Source: Hortaea werneckii
Taxonomy: Eukaryota > Ascomycota > Dothideomycetes > Mycosphaerellales > Teratosphaeriaceae
Length of the DNA: 64,000 nucleotides
Direction of reading: 5' to 3'
Assembly: GCA_037044905.1 (NCBI GenBank)
Contig: JBAOKB010000170.1
Location: forward strand, 558,001-622,000
Position numbers and translations under genes: made by a program. Shown one piece after another: positions 44,306-55,721 of the stretch. Under the pieces are notes generated by a model, which saw only the letters and a list, made by a program, of their open reading frames with translations, had not been told where the DNA came from and searched no databases. Within the stretch, counting starts at the first letter, position 1. Each line of letters begins with the position of its first letter.

Positions 44306-46278
44306 CTACACGCCTTCCTCATGCTTGTTCTCCAAGGCATGAAGGGATTGTTGAGCGCTCCCTTGCTTCGCACGCTCTTCTTCATCCTTCTTTTGTTTGA
44401 GCTCCCGACAGAACTTACTATTCGCTCGTATCCGATCACCAAACTTGATAAAGACAAACGGGATCGCACTCATCAAAAGACTTAAGAAGCCCAGCAGACT
44501 GCAGGCCCACGCCACACCAAGGTCGTTATACATCGGCTTGGCCGCAAAAGGCAGAACCACCCCGAAAAGGCTTCGTGAGCAGGAAGCTGCTCCCATCGCA
44601 CTTGCAGCGTACCTGGCCATCTCTGTTAGCAGGCACTCTCGCTGAGTCTCTTGTGTCAACACCTACACTTCGTAGGCATCCACAAGGTAATTTAGCTCGC
44701 CCATGAAAATGAGCAGAAAGCCTAGGCCAAATGGTAGCGCAGATAAAGTCGGGACGATCCAGTGTATCGAGACTCGCGCTGTCCACCCCAGCCAGAAAAG
44801 GGAGACGACGAAAAGGGGACCACCAAGGCAGGCCAACGGTAAGCGAATGTATTCTTCAATCTGCGTCCAGGCAGGAGCAGGCGTCTTGGCCTGTGAGCGA
44901 GCTAGGAAGGAATCCCACACGAGATAGATGCCGCCAGCTATCATCGACCCGACGCCTATGGGAAGGAAGGTCAAACCCACTTGGCCAGATGTGAATCCGT
45001 AAGTGCCTCGAAAGATGATGGGATCTAGCAAGCTAAGTTAGCAGGCCGAGTAGCGTCTATTGTCGGCTACCGTGAGTCTCCGGCTTACAAGCTTGGAAGA
45101 AAACTGTAGGCTTGATTAGCATTGCTCACTTCATGATCAACACATATTCTCACTCACTATAGAAGATGGCATATACCACGGACAAGTACAGGCACGTAGT
45201 CGTCACGATCGCTTCAAAGAGGAACATGCGGATTGGTCTTGTTAACACGACAACCACGAGCTCTCTTAGGTCTTGCTTCTGCAACTCAACAGGCGCCACC
45301 ATGTTGGCATCACCGTGTTTCTCCCGAAGATATCTCGCTTTGCGTTTCAGTACGATCGGACCATAGGTCTCCGGCATGAGGATCAAGAACGGCCATGTAA
45401 CTCCAGCCACGATGAGACTGACCCAGTATGCCCATCTCCACGACACTGGTGCAACATAACCCGACGCTATAGGTCCGATCAAAGGGCCCCAGGTCGTCGC
45501 AGCCATGAAGATGGTGATGACCAATCCGCGGGCTTTTCGGGTGTTGTAAATGTCTGCGTACACACCACCAATAACCGATATGGGCCTGCAGTTGCGGTCA
45601 GAAGGAGTGCTCGCCTGACAGATTCACGACGGTCTGCGAACTCACGTCGAAGCCCCAATCCCTGCAAGCAAGCGCATAATGACAAGACCTGCAAAGGTCG
45701 GTGCCAGTGCCGTTCCCAGCGTAAAAGCAGTGAAGACGACAAAAGTGGCAATCAGGACTGGTTTCCTGCCATACGATTCGGATAAAGGCTGAAGAATATC
45801 AGCGAAGTCACACACATACTGCTATAGCGGAAGAGCCTACTGCGAACACTAGAGGTCCTATAACATATCCGATCAGGTAGATTGATATCGGAAGAACAAG
45901 CAGCTGGTCGTTTGATATCCCGAAGTACTCCTGGGTAGGCTCAGAGATGCCCGACGCGATACTGCTACCGATTGTAGAGTTCATGACGAGGACCATGCAA
46001 GTGACGACGATAAATAGCTTTTTAGGTTGCGAGAAATTGTAGGGATTCATAGGATCGCCATCGTCGAACGAGACGATTACCCGTTCGGGGTTCGGGTGTT
46101 CGCTGGGACATGGCGAGGGCGAAGACGAATTTGCTCTCGAGGTCTCCGGTTTCTCTACTTCAACCTGATTGCCAACGTCGTCTGCGTGTAGCTGGAAGGC
46201 CGATGGTGGACGAGTAGCTACCCCGTGACTAACCTCGGGTAGAGCTGAATTTTGCCCCTCGTCGCTTGGCGCTGCCAT
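44306..46278 (-). CDS. MFS transporter, DHA1-type drug/polyamine:H+ antiporter-like
   Basis: Six exons: 46278-45841, 45788-45646, 45585-45158, 45103-45089, 45024-44667 and 44612-44306, giving 562 residues. The fourth exon is only 15 nt and encodes part of IFFQAY, linking VVYAIFY to PIIFRGTYGF. The N-terminal 90 residues are soluble and acidic/Ser-rich with NPYNFSQPKKLF before the first membrane helix, typical of DHA1 transporters. The loop motif PLSESYGRKP between helices 2 and 3 and PETYGPIVLKRKARYLR in the central loop support DHA1. About 12 hydrophobic segments are present. It probably sits in the plasma membrane and exports drugs, polyamines or toxic metabolites; the true substrate is not predictable. 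No biosynthetic cluster surrounds it. Confidence 0.9.
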
Positions 46279-46788
46279 CCGTATTTTGGTCAATTCTGGA
46301 CGACATAGAGTCGCCAATCGGATTCCAAAGAGAACGACGAGGGATCGCGAACTGAAAGTATTGACTGGTATGAAACTGAAATAAAGAGAGACGACCGAGT
46401 TCTGTGCAGATTGAAAAAGGTGTTTAGTTTCCAGTCATTGCAAAAGTCCGAAAGCTTGGGAGCCGGGTATCGGCACAAGTGCAGTTCTTGACGTTCCCAG
46501 ACACACCTGCGGCTCTCAGCCGAGCTGCATATCTTTGCATGTTGCTGCCGAATGGCACGGGTAGTTACGCGTATAGCGTGTCGTCAGGATGCCGCATCTG
46601 CTCGTCGCCCTTCGAACGCTTTTGGGAAGGTCCAGCCCCGCTCGTTTTGTCGACTGTGTTCCCATCTTGTTGAAAAGGAGCTGTGCCATACCGTTAGAGT
46701 CTAACTCCCGGACGCAATGAATGGAATTCATTGCTTTGCAAGATAGCTTTAGCACACTCTGAGCCATGGAATGCTGGCGTGGTAGCTC
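46279..46788. other. intergenic: MFS upstream region and prefoldin 3' flank
   Basis: 510 bp between two minus-strand genes. No additional gene or repeat is seen. Confidence 0.4.
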
Positions 46789-47367
46789 TTATGCCTCCAA
46801 GTTGATGCTCTTCCCAAAGCGGCCATAAAGAGCTGCTTTGAGCCCCTGCATTTCCTCTCGGAGTCCACCTAGCTTCTCTTCAAGGGAAGAAACATCTTCG
46901 TTGATCTTTTCAACGGATTTCGAAAGCAAGTCTTGGACTTCTGGAACCGGCATAGAAAAGAAAGTGTCGCCTATTTTGTATCTTTTGAAAGGGTCAGCCA
47001 TCTACGCCTCGATGATAGTCGAGAGCGAGTCGCATCTTACGGCACCTTGTCTTCTTCGTCAGCGAGCTCTAGCTCATTTGAGATCTCTTCCAGATCTTCT
47101 TTCTCTTTCTGTAAACATTCAATTAGCAACCTTGATCACGCCAAATGGAGGCATTGACCAAAACACACCTCCTTGGCTTTCAGCTCTTCTTCAAAACCTC
47201 TCACGCGATTGTGCAGTCTGCTGAAGCGGTTGATGCGATCCTGATCTTCCTTGCGGACTTCCTTTTCCTCACCAATCTGAGCCTCTTCCTCGTGCGAGAG
47301 CTGATTTGGTCAGCGAAGCTTTCGATGGACGTGAGACGCAGTCCCTTACCATTCGACGGGAAAGCAT
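46789..47367 (-). CDS. GIM3: prefoldin subunit 4
   Basis: Four exons: 47367-47350 (18 nt), 47300-47169, 47108-47041 and 46981-46789, giving 136 residues. The joined protein starts MLSRRMLSHEEEAQIGEE, then DQDRINRFSRLHNRVRGFEE, DLEEISNELELADEEDKVPY and KIGDTFFSMPVPEVQDLL: the two coiled-coil arms and central beta hairpins of a beta-type prefoldin (Pfd4/Gim3). Prefoldin is the hexameric co-chaperone that delivers unfolded actin and tubulin to the CCT chaperonin. All introns have GT-AG ends and the phases agree. No single frame is longer than 71 codons, so the gene is easy to miss. Confidence 0.93.
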
Positions 47368-47752
47368 ATTGACTGAAACACGCTCGTCCCTGTTGCTAAC
47401 AATTATGCTCTTTTGATGTTGCTACAGAGTGGCATGTTCTAGTTTTGAGCTGTCTCCTGCATTGTGGCAGTAGCGAGCTAGCGAGACGCTAGACCTAATA
47501 TAGACGATTTACGAGCGACATAATCCGGCTTCAACCAATCAAAAGCTACGCCCGTGAGAATAATTCAGATGTCCTGTTCAGCTTTGAACAATGAATCATG
47601 GGAAAAAAACCAATTCATCATCAAATTGCCTAACTCTGCAACTTGCCAGCCACAGAGTGATCAAGGCCAAGCAGAGCTGCAAAGAAGAAACTATATACTA
47701 CAAATGCTGCGTGTCCTAGTCGTTTCCGTCACCAAGTCCAAATTAATGCACA
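47368..47752. other. intergenic
   Basis: 385 bp: prefoldin upstream region and the 3' flank of the DUF2235 gene. Nothing recognised. Confidence 0.4.
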
Positions 47753-49552
47753 TTACATGCGACAAGCATCCGCAAACGGCCACGTTCGCCCACGCTTCTG
47801 TGGACGTTCTTCCTCCTTCATCGTCCACTTCCATCCAGCATTCGTAAACTCAATTTTATCCGCAAGCTCTTGGTCTTTCTGTAACAGATACCGCTCGTAC
47901 CTCCCAAGCCTTGCCTCTGGCATCGTGCGTTTCGTCACCTTGCCATCGCCCTCAAAGACCCAGGTCACCTCGTGAGCTGACCCGTCAGGAGACATGTCTA
48001 TGTCCCAATTGGGCTCTTCATGCGATTTATGGCCGTCTTCTAGCCGCCAGCCATGTAGCGGCTGCTTTCTATTTTGCGGCTGGTAAGTAGACACGGTGCG
48101 ACCCGTAAGTCTGCGCCATAGACTTGTCAGGAGGGGAGTTAGGCTCAGCCCATTGGGAAAGACTTTCTTCGAGTCCGCTTCAACGCCGTTGCCACCCATG
48201 TCAATCCGCGCTCGGACAGACGAATGGATGTACTCATTCGTATCCTCCAGCAGACGATGCGGATCTTCATTGCCGCTCTCGTAGAAAGTCCCATGATACC
48301 GCCCGGGAAGCCTCGTCTTTTGCCCTGCAAGCGATTGCGGAAAGGTGTTGGAGTCGTAGATCTTTCCCCTAGCCCAACCTTTGTATGAGGAGTTCTTATG
48401 ATCCTCCACCCAATCACTTGTGCAGTCATACCACGTATCGAGCAGCTCGTCATCGAACTGGATCCAGTCATGACGCCTAAAATCCTCAGGGCGCTTCATA
48501 GTATTTCCCGCCAGTTGGTCCATCATCCAAGCGAGTGTGATGTTGGCTATACCGGCATCTTCGTAAGAGCCGCCAATGTTACTGTGGGCACCTGGAAACC
48601 ACACCTGCTGAAGATTTGAAGTACAACCTTGAGTGCGCTCCCACATAGCTGGATAGTAGGGAAATCGACGTTCGTCAAGTGCTAAGGCGTGAAATGCATT
48701 CTTCACGAGGCTGTCCAATCTGGTGTCAAACCATCGATAAGTCCGTACAAACGATGGCAGGAATGGAAAGAGGCGCTGGAATATTGGATTCACGGGAATC
48801 CCGAGAGCGCCGACAGTATCCCATACCCCAATACAGTTGATGCTAGCTCTCTGTGTCATGTTGAGATTCTGAAGCATCTGGAAGTACTCCTGTAAGTAAG
48901 CACCCCTGTGCTTCTTAGACTTGGCCAGTCCTTCGCATGGCCAGATAGGCTTAACGTCTTTGTGGTGCTTGAAGTAGCTTCTGAAGAACATCGGCTCGTA
49001 ATGCGGATCCCCAGCATGATTCCAGTCCTCGAAAATCTCATAGAAATGCGGCATCGCATGTCGTTTCAGGATGCCCATTGCGCATATAAAGCCGCCAAGG
49101 GTGCGCGCAGTATATGCGCCTCTCGAGAACCCGATCAAGAAGATGGAGTCGTTGGGGACCAGTCGGTCATGCTCTGCGTAGTTGCTAGCAATGAAGGCGT
49201 ACGCCTCTCGAACATTCTCTGCAAGTCCAAGACCAGTGCCGCCGCCGACTACTTGGTTGTATAGGCCGATCCCAGTTCCGACTCCAGCCTGATAGTATAC
49301 GATTTGTGGATGATGTGCTTTGTCTTCGGATGCGATGGCTCTGACTATCCGGGTCACGTTGGTGGGATTTTGGAGATGGCCAGGTTGACCCCATTTCCCT
49401 TTGACCCAACCATTATCAGAGTCCATCCACGTGCCATCACAGCAGACAATAAGCTTCTTTGGTAGCTTTACTCTTATCCTGGCTTCCTCGTCAGAGACTG
49501 AAAATGGACATGGATGTTCAGCATTCTCGCTCGCCACACAATGAGTTATCAT
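47753..49552 (-). CDS. DUF2235 alpha/beta-hydrolase (Tle1-like phospholipase fold)
   Basis: A single exon of 599 residues; the frame opens at TTG 49561, and I take the first ATG at 49552. The DUF2235 start is KKLIVCCDGTWMDSDNG (DGTW at 39-42). The nucleophile elbow is intact in IFLIGFSRGAYTARTLGGF (Ser143). Further family blocks are CIGVWDTVGALGIP, FHALALDERRFPYYP and QQVWFPGAHSNIGGSYED, the last carrying the catalytic Asp/His-type residues. In bacteria this fold is a T6SS phospholipase A effector; fungal copies are common in multicellular ascomycetes, and their biological role is not established to my knowledge. No signal peptide, so presumably intracellular. A C-terminal 150-residue extension is highly charged. 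Confidence 0.9.
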   Translation of the reverse strand: MITHCVASENAEHPCPFSVSDEEARIRVKLPKKLIVCCDGTWMDSDNGWVKGKWGQPGHLQNPTNVTRIVRAIASEDKAHHPQIVYYQAGVGTGIGLYNQVVGGGTGLGLAENVREAYAFIASNYAEHDRLVPNDSIFLIGFSRGAYTARTLGGFICAMGILKRHAMPHFYEIFEDWNHAGDPHYEPMFFRSYFKHHKDVKPIWPCEGLAKSKKHRGAYLQEYFQMLQNLNMTQRASINCIGVWDTVGALGIPVNPIFQRLFPFLPSFVRTYRWFDTRLDSLVKNAFHALALDERRFPYYPAMWERTQGCTSNLQQVWFPGAHSNIGGSYEDAGIANITLAWMMDQLAGNTMKRPEDFRRHDWIQFDDELLDTWYDCTSDWVEDHKNSSYKGWARGKIYDSNTFPQSLAGQKTRLPGRYHGTFYESGNEDPHRLLEDTNEYIHSSVRARIDMGGNGVEADSKKVFPNGLSLTPLLTSLWRRLTGRTVSTYQPQNRKQPLHGWRLEDGHKSHEEPNWDIDMSPDGSAHEVTWVFEGDGKVTKRTMPEARLGRYERYLLQKDQELADKIEFTNAGWKWTMKEEERPQKRGRTWPFADACRM

Positions 49553-50911
49553 ATTGGACAAATGAGCTTTGAAAGATTAGAAATAAGAAGTGAGAGTCCA
49601 ATCCGAGCCTTTCCAGCTGGGAAAGCGCCAGTCACTTGGAGATCGAGTGCCGTGGAAAGATGTGCGCCAGTACCATCTTTTCACATCTTCAAGCAGGAGG
49701 AAACCGACATTTTTCTACATTGCGCGGCAAGACACTCGAGGGCGGCCTCGGCCACTCAGGCGACCACGAGAGGAAGGCCTGCAGCCTCAATCAATAACAC
49801 AACGAGGCTGAGACCCAACCTAGGAGCTCAGCCTGGCAGCCTTAGTCCAAGAGCCATAGCGGTATGAGACCATACTGTATCAAGCCAGTATGCGCCTAGG
49901 CGCGCCGAGTTGGGGGCGGAAGAGGCTGAGTCTCGCCTAGAGGTCTAAGTCGACGACAAAGGAGAAGGATTCATGGCGACCGCCTGACCAGGACGACATT
50001 GAGAACACAGATCCAACAAATCAACCTTTGAAGCTGTAAAGGATGACAGTACCCTGAGCTGACGCGTTAGGCTGCAGAGCGGAGGGTGGCTGGACGATGC
50101 GAATCGTGAGAAGGACTCATGCCGTGGTGTGTGAATCCTTCTGCTGCTGCTGAAGCTTTGACCTCACCTGGCGCTTTTCCGTCCGAGACATGGGGCCGTC
50201 AGCCGCAATTGACGCTTGCAATTTAAATACAAACAATCTTCTCCCATTACTACTCCAGAATCCACCTATGAAGCTCACGATTGGCTTGGTGAAGAAATGC
50301 AGTTTAGAGCACTCCGAGTCACAGCGGTAGAAGCCACAAAGCGATGAGACGGAAGTACAGCCGAAGGGTGCGGCCGCAGTCACATGTCTTGTGATGAGGA
50401 CCAATGGAGTCGGTCAGCATCCAGGCTCCAATAGAAAACTCGAGTCATTTGTGCCCAGTCATCGATTCGATGCGATCGATCTTGAACGAATACGAATCCA
50501 ATAAGTTAGTCGCTCAGGGGCTCCTACAGCTCGAACTCGAACTCGATATTTAAATCTTCAAACTAGCAATACCGGTCTATACCCATGATCCCGACTATGA
50601 ATTTTTGCACTCTACGCTACTATATTGTGCCTTCGGTTAGAAATACTCGATCTATAGTAATGAGATATGAAGAGGACAAGTTCTCTCAGATCACAGAAGG
50701 GCCGCTGTAGATTCGTCCCTAGTCCGGCTGCTGAATATACACATTATAGTACAAAATTTCCCCCTTCTGTAAATAGGGAGTATCTAGAGCCCCGTCTCTA
50801 GCATGATACGTTCAACCAAACCCCTGGCGATCATCCCATAACGCCTCCCATAGACCCCCATAGCTCCTACGCAATGCAAAGTAGCTCCTCTTGAAAAACG
50901 TTGCTGAACTC
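49553..50911. other. 1.36-kb intergenic region
   Basis: Upstream region of the DUF2235 gene and 3' flank of the next. A 7-bp inverted repeat (CATACTG...CAGTATG) occurs near 49869-49890. An AT-richer stretch lies at about 50520-50780. No gene is supported. Confidence 0.4.
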
Positions 50912-51562
50912 CTAGAACTCACTGGACCGTCTACGACCCAGCGTCGGCCTCCTCGGCGGCCCACCAGGCCTCTTAGCCGGCTCCTTCACGCGCTCGATAA
51001 AAGCATTCTGCAAATGGGTATGGGTATTCTTCAGGAACCCCTTGACAAATCCGGCAAACGTCCGGTTACATTTGGCCTCGCTGGCGATCTCAATGTACCA
51101 TTGCCCTCCCCTAGAGGTGGTGTCGGCGTGCGAGAGGTCTTTGGACTTGACGCGCGTGAGCTGCGCCTCGCCGTCTTCGGGGATGGCCTCGTGCAGGATG
51201 CGCCAGTGGTTCGTGCTGGTGAAGCCTGGGGCGTGCACGGTGATGTCGCAGCCGTCGTCCGTGGGGAGGAAGTCGGCGACGTACTTCACGCCGCCGGACC
51301 AGAATTTCTTGGGGATGAAGGGGAGGTCGTCTTCCACCTCGTAGTATTGGTATTTGCATGCGTCGCCGTTGGGTGTGCCGTTGGGTTGTTTCTTGAATCC
51401 ATTCTTTTGCTCGGGTGGTGGGATGGGTCTGCAGCCTCTGCAATCGGGACTGAGCTTGATGACGGTTTCGAAATCATGCAGAGTGGCTATCGCATGCTCG
51501 ATCTGGATCTGGGGCGGCAGGATGCTCGCGGAGGCATGGGAGAAGGAGGTATCGCCGAACAT
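50912..51562 (-). CDS. small fungal conserved protein (DUF7053-like)
   Basis: A single exon of 216 residues with an ATG at 51562. The body has FETVIKLSPDCRGCRPIP, CKYQYYEVEDDLPFIPKKFW, YVADFLPTDDGCDITVHAPG and WYIEIASEAKCNRTFAGF, ending with a basic Arg/Pro tail (RPGGPPRRPTLGRRRSS). I associate this pattern with a fungal-only family named DUF7053, possibly a lipid-binding SRPBCC-like fold; this is from memory, not a search. No signal peptide or membrane segment. Function unknown. Confidence 0.7.
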   Translation of the reverse strand: MFGDTSFSHASASILPPQIQIEHAIATLHDFETVIKLSPDCRGCRPIPPPEQKNGFKKQPNGTPNGDACKYQYYEVEDDLPFIPKKFWSGGVKYVADFLPTDDGCDITVHAPGFTSTNHWRILHEAIPEDGEAQLTRVKSKDLSHADTTSRGGQWYIEIASEAKCNRTFAGFVKGFLKNTHTHLQNAFIERVKEPAKRPGGPPRRPTLGRRRSSEF

Positions 51563-52491
51563 GTCGGCTCCTTGTTACTTCCGTCTCCGGAGCGTAGATG
51601 CGAAGGGATGTCTGAGTGCACGCTAGAGGGATCGACTCTCCAGGTTCGTCGCTGTTGCGTTCTGCGGATGAGTGCGGAAGGAGATACGATGGGTCCCTTT
51701 CTTCGCCTAGTCTACACGGTATATGATCTAAAGCAATGCCTCAATGATGTGAGCCGTATCTCATGGGAGTGAAAGTGAACAGGCCTTCCAGGCCGGGCAT
51801 ACGCAACAATTAGGAAAGAGCAGAGACATGACGTCCAACCTACTCACTTTGCAACGCGCTCGACGCAACCGGTTGCAACCCTCGGACGCGCAGGGCTCCA
51901 CTGGCCACTCACATTGTATTAATCCCACGTCAGGTACAAAGGTTGAAGCCGGTCCTTCCGGCGGGCCTTCGCTCGGTCTCACGGTCATGACGCACAAATC
52001 CCTCGATCGGAATGATCAGCACGGCAAGACCATGACGGCTCCTCCGAGATCTTACGCTATGGACGGGAGGAGCCGGGCGATCGATCTTGGATTCTCGCAT
52101 GCATACTGTACAGGTTACAGTACATCGGAATCGGTAATGCTGCTCGTCTTAGCAGAGGAGATATTGGTGTTCATGAGGAGTTGGTCCTTGAACAGTATGG
52201 CCTCGAAGATTTTGTGCTCAGCTGTATCATGCTATCATCATTTGGCCACCCTTCAGACTCCGAGACTTGATTGCCCTGAGACATTACTTGATCATCACTA
52301 GGATAATGACCCCCTTTCGGCGGCTACGACAAACGATTTTCACAATTGAAACAGCTGAAACGAAAGAGACAATCGTAAAGCAAAGACGTACTCTCCTATG
52401 CTAGGACGCTATTCATGAATATCATAAGTCTCCCACAACCACCTCAGGTCGGAAAGACTCTCATCCTGGCCCATGATCTGCAAAACAACCC
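51563..52491. other. intergenic
   Basis: 929 bp: upstream region of the DUF7053-like gene and 3' flank of glutamate decarboxylase. No supported feature. Confidence 0.4.
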
Positions 52492-54167
52492 TTAGCAGAC
52501 GCCATGCGTCTTGCCGTGCTTACCCTGCAGACTGTGCTTCTCATCGCTATAGTGCTGATTCATCCTACTCTGGTGCTTGCCGGTCCTAGTCGCATGGTTC
52601 CGGAGATGCTCCTGGTGCTGCTCCAGCTTCCCGGCTGCCTCGACCTTTTTCAGCTCATCGACCGCCAACTTGATATCGGCGATCAGCGCGTCGCATCGGC
52701 TTCTGCTGAAGTCCTCCCGCACCACGACCCTCATGAGCTTCTGCTGTTTCGCGTGAGGGGCCATCGTGTACGCGGGGACGACCCATCCACGTTGACGAAG
52801 CTGATGCGCGATCGCAAACTCGTCGAACTTGTGTCCGTGGGCTTTGTTGAGATGGAAAGCCACGAGCGGCAGACCCTGACCTCTAGTCTGGGACATCAGC
52901 TGGAAGCCCATCTTCTGGACGGCTGCGGCAAGGTAGTCGGCGGTTCGAGTCAAGTTCAGCATGATTGAGCGGTAGCCCTTCCTACCGAGGCGGATGAGCT
53001 GATAATACTGCCCGATGACCTGACTAGCGCCACGGGAAAAGTTGAGGGTGAAGGACGCTTGGTCTGCACCAAGGTAGTTGATGTTGAAGATGAGCTCTTG
53101 TAAACTTGGTCAGCTCTAGAACTAGCTCTGGACTTTGGGAAGTGACGAACCTTTTGGCAAGAATTCTGGGTCGCGCCAGACGCACCAACCGACACCAGGG
53201 TACACGAGCCCATATTTGTGTCCGGAGACATTGATCGAGACGACCTTCTCCAGTCTGAAGTCCCACACAAGGTCTGGGTTGACGAAGGGCGCAACAAACC
53301 CGCCACTCGCGGCATCGACATGGATAGGGCAGTCGATGTTCCGCTGAATGAGCAGGTCGTTGATCGCCTTTGTATCTTCGTACTGGCCGGTGTATGTCGT
53401 GCCCAGGATTGAACAAATACCGATGGTGTTCTCATCTACGAGATCGACCGCCTGTTTCGGATCAATCACATACCGACCCTCTTCGCAGTACACGTATTTC
53501 TCTTCTACGTCGAAGTATCTCGCAGCCTTTTCCCAGCAGACTTGGACAGCGCTGTTCATGATAATGTTCGGCTTGCTAGCATCTTTGCCTGCGGCCTTCC
53601 TCTTGTTCTGCCAGCGCTTCTTCATTGCCAGTGTGGCAAGCATGATGGCCTCGGAACTTCCGATGGTCGAGGTGCCCATGGCGTTCGTGTTTTCCTCGTG
53701 AGCGGGAATGTTGAATAGGCGAGCGATCATATTGACGCAGCGGTTCTGAATGTCTGCGCTGACAGGATATTCCTCGTAGTCGATGAAGTTCTTGTTGAAT
53801 GCATCGACCATGAGCTTTTCCGCTTCAGGCTCCATGTACGTGGTAACGAAGGAAGCGAGGTTCAGTGTAGGAGTGCCGTCGAGAGTCAGATCGTCTCTGG
53901 AACAGCCATGGTCAGCTCTGGGTTTATTTTACACTTGTGAATTTGAGCGACTTACTTGATCATGCGGTAAGCGATCTCTCGTGGCATTTCATCGTCCGGC
54001 ATCTGGTGCTTGGGCAGATCTCTCGCCGCGTGCACAGAGCCGTACACGCTGGTCGTGAACTCATTTTCGTCGATGCCGCCAGGGCCAAGAGCTTGCTCGT
54101 CGATGTCAGGTAAGATGTTGTTGTCGGCGATGTCCTTGTCAGTGAAGACGCGGCCAAGATGCACCAT
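52492..54167 (-). CDS. GAD1: glutamate decarboxylase
   Basis: Exons 54167-53956, 53896-53151 and 53096-52492 give 520 residues. The PLP lysine is Lys298 in SINVSGHKYGLVYPG, and PLP-ring Asp264 sits in HVDAASGGF. Other group-II decarboxylase blocks are FIDYEEYPVSADIQNRCVNM, GTSTIGSSEAIMLA and LNFSRGASQVIGQYYQLIRL. Glutamate is converted to GABA and CO2, feeding the GABA shunt; fungal GADs support stress tolerance and sporulation. The C-terminal tail is His/Lys-rich and ends GKTHGVC, as I recall for filamentous-fungal GADs. The 1.55-kb gap upstream is shared with divergent LEU2. Confidence 0.95.
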
Positions 54168-55721
54168 TTTGGCGGTGTCTGCAGATGCTTTTCAACGAGA
54201 TAGCTTATAGGTGGTACTGAGGCGAGTTGCCGCGCTCGGAGTCAGCTATGCAGTATTCAATGACAGTGGTTCGGCTAGGATGCGGTCTTTGATCAATGGT
54301 GGAGAGGGAGTGAGTCTACGACGGATGGTTCCAAAGAAGAGAAGGAAATGCTGCGGTTTCTCTGCTACCTTAGCTTGATCACAGTGACGGGCCGACTTCT
54401 TGATGTAGTAGTGACGGTGTAGCTGCTACGTGGTACCTGCTACTATCCCTTAGCCGACGAGGAGCTTGCGACGCTCCTGCGCGTTGTCATCTGCTCCGGC
54501 GAATCCGGAACGAAGCTTGCTGCCACTACTGTGCAGGCGCAGCTTCCAAGGTTGTAAACATTCCAGATTGTGAGCCACTCGCGTCATTCCAACCGGGCTT
54601 GACTGCGATTGGCTTTGGGACGGTTGCTGCCGCGAGGCTTGTCTCAAAGCTTGACCTTCTGAGAATCCAACCCTACTGTACCAACCCTACCAACCGGCAG
54701 TACACTACTGCTTTACCTATGGCCTTTGGGGACTGATGGACCCATCACGTGGCTATTGAGGCGCTTCGTTAGCCACCGAATTACCTAGGCGTTCCTGACA
54801 TAATACAGAAGCGCCTACCTCCAGGGTTGAGATGGGAATCACACTTGTTGGGGCTTCTCGTTCACAATGTCAATCGTGTTTGCCCGCTCCGCCTTTTTCA
54901 AAAAGGCTCCTTTGGGAGAGAAAGCCTAGTTCCCCGGATGAGTCTCTCGAGAGGTCTTCATCCAATGCTCAGAATCAATCACAGCGGTTACTTAGGTCGG
55001 GCAAACCCAACCTGTCCATCTAGGACAACAGGGAGTTCCTTCTCGAGCCAGTGTGTACAGGACACTACATGTCAGGTACGATGAAGAAAAGTTGACGTGG
55101 GCCTTTTGCATTGCACCTGCGAGTCTGAGATCGCCCGTCGACCTCATGAACAGGACACTCGAACACACCATCCTTGCTGGAAGCATGGGACCTTCAACAT
55201 CGGCTTTGAAAGGATGCTCTGTGCAGTTGAGACAGTTAATCAGCATCCCTTTCCGAGTATCTGGAACAAGGGGACTCTGTCGTTTGTTGGGACACGGCAG
55301 CTTGATATTCCCCAAATGAAAACAATAAATGGCAACATCAAAGGCATCTGGAAATACGTGCGACAAGTGTCACGCATTGCTAGCTGCTACTGCCATTGAT
55401 TCGGTGAAAAGTCGAGATATAACCTACAGGGCAAGTTTATGATTTTTGTCAGAACCAATACCTAGCCAACATCGCATGAACAAGGGGTGTTCTTGCCAAG
55501 GTATTCTGATATGGGCGTACGTAGCTGTGTAATGCCGTGAAAGTCGAGATCGAAGCTGCCGAGGCTGAGACCTCCTGCTTCGGAAAAGTCAGGCACGAGC
55601 TCTCCCGACTTCGGCGAAGCTGCCCCTCACAGCCCACGTACGAGCATTGCGAGCGAGTTACCTCCTTCGTGTCTCCAGCCAAAATTTCCAGAGGACAAGT
55701 GTAGCTCGATTGCATACCAAG
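54168..55721. promoter_or_regulatory. divergent upstream region of GAD and LEU2
   Basis: A 1.55-kb spacer with the promoters of two metabolic genes. A CCG-N4-CGG site lies 108 bp before the LEU2 ATG. No coding gene is supported in it. Confidence 0.4.
55605..55614. promoter_or_regulatory. candidate Leu3/LeuB binding site (CCGACTTCGG)
   Basis: This matches CCG-N4-CGG, the everted-repeat site of the leucine regulator Leu3 (a Zn2Cys6 activator that responds to alpha-isopropylmalate). It sits 108 bp upstream of the LEU2 start, the expected distance. That it is used is inferred. Confidence 0.5.

Noticed and set aside
49869..49890. CATACTG/CAGTATG inverted repeat
   Set aside because: A 7-bp stem is expected by chance in a 64-kb window and has no gene context.
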